From the NCBI GenBank assembly GCA_031422295.1, contig JANOQM010000052.1, forward strand, positions 1-56,137: a stretch of 56,137 nt of DNA, in the 5' to 3' direction. This DNA is from JANOMH01 sp031422295. GTDB lineage: Bacteria > Pseudomonadota > Alphaproteobacteria > Rhodobacterales > Rhodobacteraceae. Shown in pieces: positions 42,100 through 49,705 of the stretch. Both the position numbers and the translations under genes were made by a program. Position 1 is the stretch's first letter. The number at the start of each line of letters is the position of its first letter. The notes beneath the pieces were generated by a model. That model was not told the origin of the DNA, made no database searches, and saw nothing but the letters and a program-made list of their open reading frames with translations.

Positions 42100-42570
42100 A
42101 TGCCCAAGCCATTCCTTATGCTGATCATCGGCCTGTTCTTTGGGGTCGGCGGCGGCTTTGTGCTGGGTGCGGCCAACCCGCCGTCTGCGCCGGGCCACGA
42201 CCATGCAGCTGCCGACGGGCACCATGACGCTACGCTCGACATCAGCGCTGAAACCCTGCTGCCGACCGTCGCGCTTGACCTGCAGCCCGATACGGGGGGC
42301 GATTACAACCTGCAGATCCTGACAGAAAACTTCACGTTCGCGCCCCGGGCGGTCAATGGGCCGCATTCACCCGGCCAAGGTCACGCGCATATCTATATCA
42401 ACGGCGTAAAACTGGCGCGAACCTATAGTCCATGGTTCCACCTGACCAACCTGCCCGACGGTGCGGTCGAAATCCGGGTCACGTTGAACGCCAATTCGCA
42501 CCAAGCGCTGGCCATCGGCCAGGAGCCGGTTGTCGCGATGGTCACTTTGCCTGCGGACCGGGCCCGGTAA
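42100..42570 (+). CDS. exported or membrane-anchored His-rich protein of the cobalt operon
   Basis: A 156-residue protein with an N-terminal hydrophobic segment (residues 4-25, FLMLIIGLFFGVGGGFVLGA) that is a signal anchor or signal peptide. A His/Asp stretch follows (PGHDHAAADGHHDATLD, about residues 32-48), then a beta-rich domain with NLQILTENFTFAPRAVNGPH, GHAHIYINGVKLARTYSPW and a late NSHQALAIGQEP. The fold looks cupredoxin-like but this is only an impression. Its place after cbtBA and its histidines suggest a periplasmic metal-binding helper. It ends 29 nt inside the opposite-strand gene at 42542. Confidence 0.82.
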   Translation: MPKPFLMLIIGLFFGVGGGFVLGAANPPSAPGHDHAAADGHHDATLDISAETLLPTVALDLQPDTGGDYNLQILTENFTFAPRAVNGPHSPGQGHAHIYINGVKLARTYSPWFHLTNLPDGAVEIRVTLNANSHQALAIGQEPVVAMVTLPADRAR

Positions 42571-42880
42571 TGTCAAACGCCGGAACCCGCGCGACCAGAC
42601 AGAACCGCAATCGGCCCAGCGGCCTTGCATCCGCAATCCAACCATGTGCTGCCGCCTCATATGCGTCGGCAAAGGCCAGAATATCGGGAACATCTGCCAA
42701 GGTGACCCCGGCAAACACATATGTGGCCCGCCCCAACCCTTGGGCTGCAATGGTCACAGGCCGGGCGCAGACCCCCAGACAGGGCACTTCATCCACGCGC
42801 AAATGGTCCCGCAATGCGGCCACCAATCCGCTTGCATCCCCGGCGCAGCCCGCGCACACCAACAAACGCCACTCCGTCAC
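42542..42880 (-). CDS. DUF1636-type metal-binding protein, embedded antisense in the cobalamin operon
   Basis: A 112-residue protein with MTEWRLLVCAGCAGDASGLV at the N-terminus and VPCLGVCARPVTIAAQG after it; the four cysteines (CAGC ... C-x3-C) resemble thioredoxin-like 2Fe-2S ferredoxins and the DUF1636 family that accompanies cobW and cobN. TYVFAGVTLADVPDILAF is also typical. In most genomes it is on the cob strand; here it is reversed, with its 5' end only 32 nt from cobW and its 3' end overlapping the upstream gene by 29 nt. Confidence 0.82.
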   Translation of the reverse strand: MTEWRLLVCAGCAGDASGLVAALRDHLRVDEVPCLGVCARPVTIAAQGLGRATYVFAGVTLADVPDILAFADAYEAAAHGWIADARPLGRLRFCLVARVPAFDITGPGPQAK

Positions 42881-42912
42881 ATATACCCTCCGCAGTCAGG
42901 ACCACAGCCATC

Positions 42913-43977
42913 ATGCCCGCTAAAATCCCCACTACCATCGTCACAGGCTTCCTTGGCGCAGGCAAGACCACCTTGATCCGGCACATGCTGATGAACGCGG
43001 GCGGGCGGCGTATCGCCCTGATCATCAACGAATTCGGCGACCTCGGGGTTGATGGCGAAATCCTGCGCGGCTGCGGCATCGCCACCTGCAAAGACGAAGA
43101 TATCATCGAGCTGTCGAACGGCTGCATCTGCTGCACCGTCGCCGATGACTTCATCCCCACGATGGAAAAACTCCTCGCCCGGCCCGACCGCCCCGACCAT
43201 ATCGTGATCGAAACCTCCGGCCTCGCCCTGCCGCAGCCACTGGTCCGCGCCTTCAACTGGCCCGGGATCAGCACCCGCGTCACCGTTGATGGCGTCGTCA
43301 CCGTGGTCGATGGCAAGGCGGTGACCGAAGGCCGCTTTGCGCATGATGTGGCGGCGGTCGATGCGCAACGTGCCGCCGATGACAACCTTGACCATGAAAC
43401 CCCGCTGTCCGAATTGTTCGACGATCAAATGGCCTGTGCTGACATGGTAGTCATCAACAAGACCGACCTGATGACCGAGGCCGAAGTCACCGCCCTAATC
43501 GCACAATTGAAATCCGAATCCCGCGACGGCGTGCAGGTTGTGCGCGCGTCGATGGGGGCTTTGCCGGTTGACGTCCTGCTGGGCCTGAACACTGGGGCCG
43601 AGGCCGACATCGACGCGCGTGGCGAGGTGCATCATCACCACCACGATCATGTCGATGATGATGATGACCATCACCACCACCACGACCACGGCCACGACGA
43701 GTTTCAATCCTTCGTCGTCACGCGCGGCGAAATCACCGACCCCGCCGCCTTTGCAGCCCAACTGGCCACGGTCATCCAAACCCACGACATTCTGCGGCTC
43801 AAAGGCTTTGCCGCTGTCACCGGCAAACCGATGCGCCTGACCCTGCAGGCCGTCGGTCCGCGCGTGGACAGCTATTTCGACCGGCCCTTTGGCACTGATC
43901 CCCGGACCACACGTCTGGTAGTCATTGGTCAGGCCGGACTAGATCAGGCCGCCATCACGAAAGCCCTGCAGGCATGA
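42913..43977 (+). CDS. cobW: CobW, cobalt-chaperone GTPase of cobalamin synthesis
   Basis: COG0523 GTPase (354 residues) thought to load cobalt for the CobNST chelatase. The P-loop GFLGAGKTT is at residues 12-20, the metal motif NGCICCTV with C71, C73 and C74 follows, NKTD is the guanine-specificity motif, and a long His/Asp tract (about residues 240-262, mostly HHHHH, DDDDD and HHHHH blocks) precedes the C-terminal domain. ATG 42913 begins MPAKIPTTIVTGFLG; a longer frame from 42721 lies antisense to the DUF1636 gene. It overlaps the following GNAT gene by ATGA. Confidence 0.94.
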   Translation: MPAKIPTTIVTGFLGAGKTTLIRHMLMNAGGRRIALIINEFGDLGVDGEILRGCGIATCKDEDIIELSNGCICCTVADDFIPTMEKLLARPDRPDHIVIETSGLALPQPLVRAFNWPGISTRVTVDGVVTVVDGKAVTEGRFAHDVAAVDAQRAADDNLDHETPLSELFDDQMACADMVVINKTDLMTEAEVTALIAQLKSESRDGVQVVRASMGALPVDVLLGLNTGAEADIDARGEVHHHHHDHVDDDDDHHHHHDHGHDEFQSFVVTRGEITDPAAFAAQLATVIQTHDILRLKGFAAVTGKPMRLTLQAVGPRVDSYFDRPFGTDPRTTRLVVIGQAGLDQAAITKALQA

Positions 43978-44426
43978 CAGTGACAACCCGCAAGGCCAGC
44001 CCGCATGAACCCGGCGCCACTGCGCTGTTGCAAGCCAGTCACGCCTATCTGCAATCGTTATATCCACCCGAGGACAACTATTTCCTGTCGGTTGACGCCT
44101 TGGCCGAACCGCATATCACTTTTATCATCGCAGAACATAACGGCCAGACCATCGGCTGTGCAGCATTGGCCAACAAAGGCAGCTACGGCGAAGTAAAATC
44201 CATGTTCATTACCCCCACTGCCCGGGGCACAGGCACCGGAGCGGCCCTAATGCTGGCGCTTGAAGCCGAAGCCCGTGCCCAAGCTCTGCCGATGATGAAA
44301 CTGGAAACCGGCAACGATCTGTATCCGGCGCACCGGCTCTATGAACGGCACGGCTTCACCAAATGCGGCCCATTTGGGGATTACGCCATGGCGATACATT
44401 CTGTTTTCTTGGAAAAACCGCTGTGA
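43974..44426 (+). CDS. GNAT-family N-acetyltransferase
   Basis: A 150-residue acetyltransferase. The acetyl-CoA motif is GEVKSMFITPTARGTGTGAA (about residues 72-91), followed by ETGNDLYPAHRLYERHGF, typical of the family's C-terminal motif B. The substrate is unknown. The ATG overlaps the cobW stop by 4 nt, so it is cotranslated with cobW, but no B12 role is established for such proteins. Repeat copy D lies just after it. Confidence 0.85.
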   Translation: MTVTTRKASPHEPGATALLQASHAYLQSLYPPEDNYFLSVDALAEPHITFIIAEHNGQTIGCAALANKGSYGEVKSMFITPTARGTGTGAALMLALEAEARAQALPMMKLETGNDLYPAHRLYERHGFTKCGPFGDYAMAIHSVFLEKPL

Positions 44427-44443
44427 CCAATGACCCGGTCCCC

Positions 44444-44480
44444 AGCTTCTTTTGTTCTATAAATATCCCCGCCGGAGGCA
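44444..44480 (-). repeat. dispersed repeat, copy D
   Basis: On the minus strand: TGCCTCCGGCGGGGATATTT then ATAGAACAAAAGAAGCTG. It lies between the 3' ends of the convergent GNAT gene (43974-44426) and the small gene at 44507. Confidence 0.75.
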
Positions 44481-44506
44481 CCGACGTCTCCACCGGCACG
44501 GGCCGT

Positions 44507-44671
44507 TCAATCCGCAGGGCGCTTGGCCTTTTCCGCCAGCTTGGCCAGCAACGCGGCCTTGGGCTTGGGCCGGCCAAACGGGTTCTTGTCCGACCCCGGC
44601 GCATTATGCTCGCTATGCTTGGGCGCGCCCTTGGCGGCAGTCCCGCTTTTTTGCTTGCTGTAGTCCGACAT
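44507..44671 (-). CDS. 54-residue basic protein, conserved type in Rhodobacteraceae
   Basis: ATG 44671 is preceded by GAGGT at good spacing. The product is MSDYSKQKSGTAAKGAPKHS, then EHNAPGSDKNPFGRPKPKAA and LLAKLAEKAKRPAD: soluble, rich in Lys, Pro and Ala, with no helix or cysteine. From memory, short proteins beginning MSDYSKQKSG occur widely in Rhodobacteraceae as hypothetical proteins. It is antisense to the cobalamin operon, in the 313-nt gap between the GNAT gene and cobN, and too short for many gene callers. Confidence 0.75.
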   Translation of the reverse strand: MSDYSKQKSGTAAKGAPKHSEHNAPGSDKNPFGRPKPKAALLAKLAEKAKRPAD

Positions 44672-44739
44672 GACGCACCTCGTTTTCGTTCAAGCGCGGC
44701 TCATGCCCGAATCCACCGGCCAATGCAAGGCAAGCGCTG

Positions 44740-47700
44740 ATGCACCTGCTCGCCGCCACGCCGGGCGCTATCGATGATGGCACCGCCCCCGTTGATCTGT
44801 CCCAAACCCCCGCCGATATCGTGATCTTGTCCGCCGCCGACAGTGAACTGGCGCTGCTCTCAACAGCTCGCGCCGATATGTCAGATGCTCCGTCCCTGCG
44901 CTTGGCCAACCTGCGGCACCTGTCGCACCCGCTGTCGGTCGACCTGCACCTCGACCAATGCGCCAGCAAATCGGGCATGGTCATCGCCCGCATTCTGGGC
45001 GGGATCGGCTATTGGCGCTATGGATTCACCCAATACGCCGCCCGTCTGGCTGACGCGGGCATCCCCTTCGTCGCCCTGCCCGGTGACGACAAACCCGACC
45101 CTGAATTGCGCGAATTCTCGTCCGTTTCCGACGCCGACTACACCGCCCTGTGGTCCTATTTCGTCGAAGGCGGCCCCGAAAATGCTGCCACCCTGCTGGC
45201 CTATGCGCAGGCGATGCTGGCTAAAACCGAAAAACCGCATCCCGCAAGCCCCCTGTTGCGGGCCGGAGTCTATTGGCCCGGCTCCGCGCAAGCCGACCTG
45301 ACCACGGCCCGCGCGGCATGGACCCCGGATGCGCCAATCATTCCAATCATCTTCTATCGGGCGCTGCTCGAAGGGGCGGGGCTCGCCCCGATCAACCATC
45401 TGACCAAATCCCTGCTGCGCGCAGGCCTCAACCCGCTGCCGATCTTCGTGGCCTCGCTCAAAGACCCGCTCAGCCAAGCCACGCTGGAACAACTGTTCAC
45501 CCGCGCCCCGCCATCGGTGATCCTGAACTGCACCGCCTTTGCGGTCGGGTCCGCCCACCAGGGCGACGCGCCCACCGACAACCCGCTTGCCGCCCCCGCC
45601 GCCAACCATGCCCCGGTATTCCAGGTCATCCTGTCCAGTGCCACCGAGGAAAGCTGGACAACCGGCAAACGCGGCCTGTCCGCCACCGACATTGCGATGA
45701 ACGTCGCCCTGCCGGAAGTTGACGGGCGCATCCTGTCCCGCGCCATCAGCTTCAAGGGCGAGGCGTATGTCGACAACGCCACGCAATGCCCGATCACCAC
45801 CTACCAGCCACAACAGGACCGGATCAGCTTTGTCACCCAACTTGCCGCGAACTGGGCCAAACTGCGCCAAACCCCGGCAGCACAGCGCAAAGTCGCGATC
45901 ATCCTCGCCAATTACCCCAACAAAGACGGGCGGCTGGCCAATGGCGTCGGGCTCGACACCCCCGCCGCCACGGTCCATGCGCTGAACACACTGGCCAACA
46001 ACGGCTACCACATCGACAACGCCCCCACCGACGCCGCTGCACTGATGACCCGGCTGATGTCCGGCCCGACCAACTGGCTGACCGACCGGGCCTCACGCGA
46101 TGGCGGTGAATTCCTGCCGCTGGCCACCTACCTCAAACACTTCAACGCTCTGCCATGGGAGATAAAGTCCCAGATCACCGCGCGCTGGGGAGAGCCCGCG
46201 ACTGATCCTTTCGGAGTTGAAAAAATACCTCCGCCGGAGGCATCCGACCCCTCCACAATCCCCGGCTTCGCCCTGTCGATCCACCGCTTCGGGAACGTGA
46301 TCATCGGTCTGCAACCGGCGCGGGGCTACAATATCAACCCCACCGAAACCTACCATTCCCCCGACCTGATCCCACCGCACCACTATCTGGCGTTCTATTT
46401 CTGGCTGCGGCACCACTGGGGGGCCGATGCGATCATCCACATGGGCAAGCACGGCAATCTGGAATGGCTGCCCGGCAAGGCCGTGGCCTTGTCAAACACC
46501 TGCTGGCCGGAAGTCACCCTTGGCCCCACCCCGCACCTTTACCCCTTCATCGTCAACGACCCCGGCGAGGGGACGCAGGCCAAACGCCGCGCACAGGCGG
46601 TGATTATTGACCACCTGACCCCGCCGCTGACCCGTGCCGAATCCTACGGGCCGCTCCGCGATCTGGAGGCTTTGGTCGATGAATATTACGAAGCCTCCGG
46701 CCTCGACCCGCGCCGCCTGACCCATCTGCGCCGGGAAATCATGACCCTGTCCCAGGCCACCGGGCTGGCGACTGATGCGGGGATGAGCGGCGAGAGCGAC
46801 AGCGATTTCACCAAGCTCGACGCTTATCTGTGCGACCTGAAAGAGGCGCAAATCCGCGACGGATTGCATATTTTTGGCCAGTCGCCAACCGGGATACAAG
46901 AACGCGATCTGGCCATCGCTTTGGCCCGGTCGCCGCGTGGTACCACACCCAAAGACGCCTCGCTGCTGCGTGCGCTTGCAGGTGATCTTGGCCTGAACTT
47001 CGACCCGCTCAGCGCCGACCTTGGTACACCTTGGGCCGGCCCGAAACCCGCCCTCCTGCAGGACCAATCGGCTGATCTTTGGCGCACCACCGGTGACACC
47101 GTCGAGCGGCTGGAACTGCTCAGCCAACAGCTCCTTTCCAGCGACGTCGCCCGTCCCGGGCGGAGGAGCGGCGCCGTCCTCACCGAAATCCAGACCCACA
47201 TCCTGCCCACTATCGCCGCCTGCGGCCCTGCCGAATCCGCCGCCCTGCTGACCGCCCTGAACGGCCATGCGATCAAACCCGGCCCCTCCGGCGCGCCAAC
47301 CCGTGGCCGCATGGATGTGCTGCCCACCGGGCGCAATTTCTTTTCCGTCGACAGCCGCGCCGTACCCACCCCCACCGCCTGGGCGCTGGGCTGGCAATCG
47401 GCCAACCTGCTGATCGAAAAACACCTGCAAGACCACGGCGACTGGCCGCGCACGATCCTGATCACCGCCTGGGGCACGTCCAACATGCGGACCGGCGGCG
47501 ATGACATCGCCCAGGCGCTCGCCCTGATGGGGGTCAAACCGACATGGGACTCTGCCAACCGGCGCGTCACCGGCTTTGACATCTTGCCCGCAGGCATCCT
47601 CGGACGCCCCCGCGTTGACGTCACCCTGCGCATCTCCGGCTTTTTTCGTGATGCCTTCCCGCAACTCATCGCATTGGTCGACTCTGCCGCCCGCGCTGTC

Positions 47701-48480
47701 CAAGCGCTGGACGAAACGCCAGATCAAAACCCCGCTGCCGCCCGCGCCCGCGCAGGCGAGGCCCAATCCCGCGTCTACGGCGCGAAACCCGGAGCATATG
47801 GCGCAGGGCTGCAAGCCCTGATCGACGAACGGATCTGGTCCACCAAGGCCGACCTTGGCAACGCCTATCTGGATTGGGGCGGTTACGCCTACGCAGCGGC
47901 ACAAGAGGGCATGCCCGACCGGACCGGCTTTGCCACGCGCCTGACCCAAGTGCAGGCCATCGTGCAGAACCAAGACAACCGCGAGCATGACCTGTTGGAC
48001 AGCGACGACTATTACCAGTTCGAAGGCGGGGCGGCAGCGGCGGTCAGCACCCTGCAGGGCCGGGATGTGCCGATCTATCACAACGACCATTCACGCCCTG
48101 AACGGCCCCTGATCCGGACGTTGGAGGACGAGATTGGCCGGGTCATCCGGTCCCGCGTGGTCAACCCCAAATGGATCGCCGGGGTCAAGCGGCACGGCTA
48201 CAAAGGGGCCTTTGAAATCGCCGCCACTGTGGACTACATGTTCGCCTTTGCCGCCACCACCGGGGCGGTCAAGAATCACCATTTCGATCTGGTGGAAGAA
48301 GCCTTCCTGTCCGACGACGCCACCCGCCAATTCATCGCCGACAACAACCCGCATGCTCTGGCCGACATCGCCGACCGCCTGTTCGAGGCGATAGAACGCA
48401 GGCTGTGGGTCCCCAAATCCAACTCGGCCCGCGCAAGGATAGATGCCATGCGTAGGGTGGGTGAAATCCACGCGTCATGA
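44740..48480 (+). CDS. cobN: CobN, cobaltochelatase subunit
   Basis: Large subunit (1246 residues) of the aerobic ATP-dependent cobalt chelatase that inserts Co2+ into hydrogenobyrinic acid a,c-diamide. It is homologous to BchH: HHWGADAIIHMGKHGNLEWLPGKAV and GEGTQAKRRAQAVIIDHLTPPLTRAE are the shared core. VYGAKPGAYGAGLQALIDER and YNDHSRPERP-like VPIYHNDHSRPERPLIRTLED are CobN traits near the C-terminus. Residues 492-502 (GVEKIPPPEAS) are a copy of the dispersed repeat read in frame. The ATG at 44740 follows GGCAAGGCAAGCGCTG. It overlaps the next gene by ATGA. Confidence 0.96.
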   Translation: MHLLAATPGAIDDGTAPVDLSQTPADIVILSAADSELALLSTARADMSDAPSLRLANLRHLSHPLSVDLHLDQCASKSGMVIARILGGIGYWRYGFTQYAARLADAGIPFVALPGDDKPDPELREFSSVSDADYTALWSYFVEGGPENAATLLAYAQAMLAKTEKPHPASPLLRAGVYWPGSAQADLTTARAAWTPDAPIIPIIFYRALLEGAGLAPINHLTKSLLRAGLNPLPIFVASLKDPLSQATLEQLFTRAPPSVILNCTAFAVGSAHQGDAPTDNPLAAPAANHAPVFQVILSSATEESWTTGKRGLSATDIAMNVALPEVDGRILSRAISFKGEAYVDNATQCPITTYQPQQDRISFVTQLAANWAKLRQTPAAQRKVAIILANYPNKDGRLANGVGLDTPAATVHALNTLANNGYHIDNAPTDAAALMTRLMSGPTNWLTDRASRDGGEFLPLATYLKHFNALPWEIKSQITARWGEPATDPFGVEKIPPPEASDPSTIPGFALSIHRFGNVIIGLQPARGYNINPTETYHSPDLIPPHHYLAFYFWLRHHWGADAIIHMGKHGNLEWLPGKAVALSNTCWPEVTLGPTPHLYPFIVNDPGEGTQAKRRAQAVIIDHLTPPLTRAESYGPLRDLEALVDEYYEASGLDPRRLTHLRREIMTLSQATGLATDAGMSGESDSDFTKLDAYLCDLKEAQIRDGLHIFGQSPTGIQERDLAIALARSPRGTTPKDASLLRALAGDLGLNFDPLSADLGTPWAGPKPALLQDQSADLWRTTGDTVERLELLSQQLLSSDVARPGRRSGAVLTEIQTHILPTIAACGPAESAALLTALNGHAIKPGPSGAPTRGRMDVLPTGRNFFSVDSRAVPTPTAWALGWQSANLLIEKHLQDHGDWPRTILITAWGTSNMRTGGDDIAQALALMGVKPTWDSANRRVTGFDILPAGILGRPRVDVTLRISGFFRDAFPQLIALVDSAARAVQALDETPDQNPAAARARAGEAQSRVYGAKPGAYGAGLQALIDERIWSTKADLGNAYLDWGGYAYAAAQEGMPDRTGFATRLTQVQAIVQNQDNREHDLLDSDDYYQFEGGAAAAVSTLQGRDVPIYHNDHSRPERPLIRTLEDEIGRVIRSRVVNPKWIAGVKRHGYKGAFEIAATVDYMFAFAATTGAVKNHHFDLVEEAFLSDDATRQFIADNNPHALADIADRLFEAIERRLWVPKSNSARARIDAMRRVGEIHAS
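46213..46245 (-). repeat. dispersed repeat, copy E, embedded in cobN
   Basis: On the minus strand: GGATGCCTCCGGCGGAGGTA then TTTTTTCAACTCCGAAAGG. It is translated in the cobN frame as VEKIPPPEAS, between a DPF motif and the IPGFALSIHRFGN block, without a frameshift. Confidence 0.65.
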
Positions 48481-48935
48481 CCCCCTATCAGTTGCACCCA
48501 AACGATCCGGCCTTGCCCGAAACGCTCATGCTGATCCGCGCGGCGTTCGGCTATATGGACGGCCAAATCGACCCGCCGTCCTCCCTGCACGCCCTCAGCG
48601 AAGCAAACCTCGCCACTGCGCCCTGTGAACTCTGGGTCATTGGCCACCCCGTCATCGCCTGCGTCATCCTCACCCCCAAACCGCCCGGCCTCTCTATCGG
48701 CAAGCTGTCCGTCGCGGCCAGCCACCGGCGGCAGGGGCTGGCAAAAGCCCTCATTGACCACGCCGGAACCCGCGCCCGCGCGCTGCATCTGACCCACCTT
48801 GAACTGCAAACCCGGATCGAACTTGTCGCCAATCAGGCGGCCTTCACCGCAATGGGGTTTGTCGAAACCGCCCGGACGGCGCACAAGGGCTACACCCGGC
48901 CCACGTCGATCACCTATCAAAGGATGCTGCCATGA
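48477..48935 (+). CDS. GNAT-family N-acetyltransferase, second in the cobalamin operon
   Basis: A 152-residue acetyltransferase with the acetyl-CoA motif GKLSVAASHRRQGLAKALID (about residues 75-94) and the ending NQAAFTAMGFVETARTAHKG. It overlaps cobN by ATGA at its 5' end and cobO by ATGA at its 3' end, so it is a full member of the operon. GNATs in this position are seen in related genomes, but their substrate is unknown; corrinoid intermediate or a side product are guesses. It is not close in sequence to the GNAT at 43974. Confidence 0.85.
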   Translation: MTPYQLHPNDPALPETLMLIRAAFGYMDGQIDPPSSLHALSEANLATAPCELWVIGHPVIACVILTPKPPGLSIGKLSVAASHRRQGLAKALIDHAGTRARALHLTHLELQTRIELVANQAAFTAMGFVETARTAHKGYTRPTSITYQRMLP

Positions 48936-49552
48936 CCGAAGACACCACCGCCGATACCGAACGCCACAACCTTAAGATGGCCAAGAAAAAGGCCGCGCGG
49001 GACAAGATCATGGCGACCAAGACTGGTCAAAAGGGGCTGATCATTGTCCATACCGGCAAGGGTAAGGGCAAATCATCGGCGGCTTTCGGCATGATTTTCC
49101 GCTGCATCGCGCATGATATGAAATGCGCGGTTGTGCAGTTCATCAAGGGCGGGATGAGCACCGGGGAACGGGATCTGATCCTGCGGCATTTCACTGGCAT
49201 CTGTGATTTTCACACAATGGGCGAGGGGTTTACCTGGGAAACCCAGGATAAAACCCGCGATACGGAAATGGCTCAAGCGGCCTGGGCAAAGGCCAGGGAA
49301 TTGATCCGCGATCCAGCTAATACCATGGTATGTTTGGATGAAATCAACATCGCCATCCGCTATGATTATGTCGCCATTGCCGAAGTGATCACCTTTCTGC
49401 GCGATGAAAAACCGCCCCTGACCCATGTGGTCCTGACCGGGCGAAATGCGCATGACGACCTGATCGAACTGGCCGATCTGGTGACGGAAATGGAACTCAT
49501 CAAGCACCCGTTCCGGTCCGGGATCAAGGCGCAGATCGGTGTCGAGTTTTAA
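48932..49552 (+). CDS. cobO: CobO, cob(I)yrinic acid a,c-diamide adenosyltransferase
   Basis: Adenosyltransferase of the CobA/CobO/BtuR family (206 residues) that attaches the 5'-deoxyadenosyl group to reduced corrinoid. The modified P-loop HTGKGKGKSSAAFG is at about residues 36-49, CAVVQFIKGGMSTGERD and VCLDEINIAIRYDY follow, and VVLTGRNAHDDLIELADLVTEM is the C-terminal family block. It is the last gene of the riboswitch-controlled operon. The 153-nt gap after it shows no ORF or clear terminator. Confidence 0.95.
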   Translation: MTEDTTADTERHNLKMAKKKAARDKIMATKTGQKGLIIVHTGKGKGKSSAAFGMIFRCIAHDMKCAVVQFIKGGMSTGERDLILRHFTGICDFHTMGEGFTWETQDKTRDTEMAQAAWAKARELIRDPANTMVCLDEINIAIRYDYVAIAEVITFLRDEKPPLTHVVLTGRNAHDDLIELADLVTEMELIKHPFRSGIKAQIGVEF

Positions 49553-49705
49553 CACAAATGGCCCGACCGACACTTTTTTGTGAACTGAAGGCTTGCCAGA
49601 ATGCAGTCTCGTGCTAGTTTCGCGTCAGAGTTGACGACTCGCAACTTGGAGCGAGAGCCAAATCCAAGGTTCGGGGGACCTCTAGCTTAGATTGGAATAC
49701 TGACC

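Noticed and set aside
43630..43698. Trinucleotide-like CAC/GAT run taken as a tandem repeat or array
   Set aside because: It is the His/Asp coding tract of cobW and has no spacer-repeat structure.
49553..49600. Possible terminator after cobO (CACAAA ... TTTTTTGTG)
   Set aside because: The stem is only about 6 A-T-rich pairs with a loop of roughly 20 nt, too weak to call.
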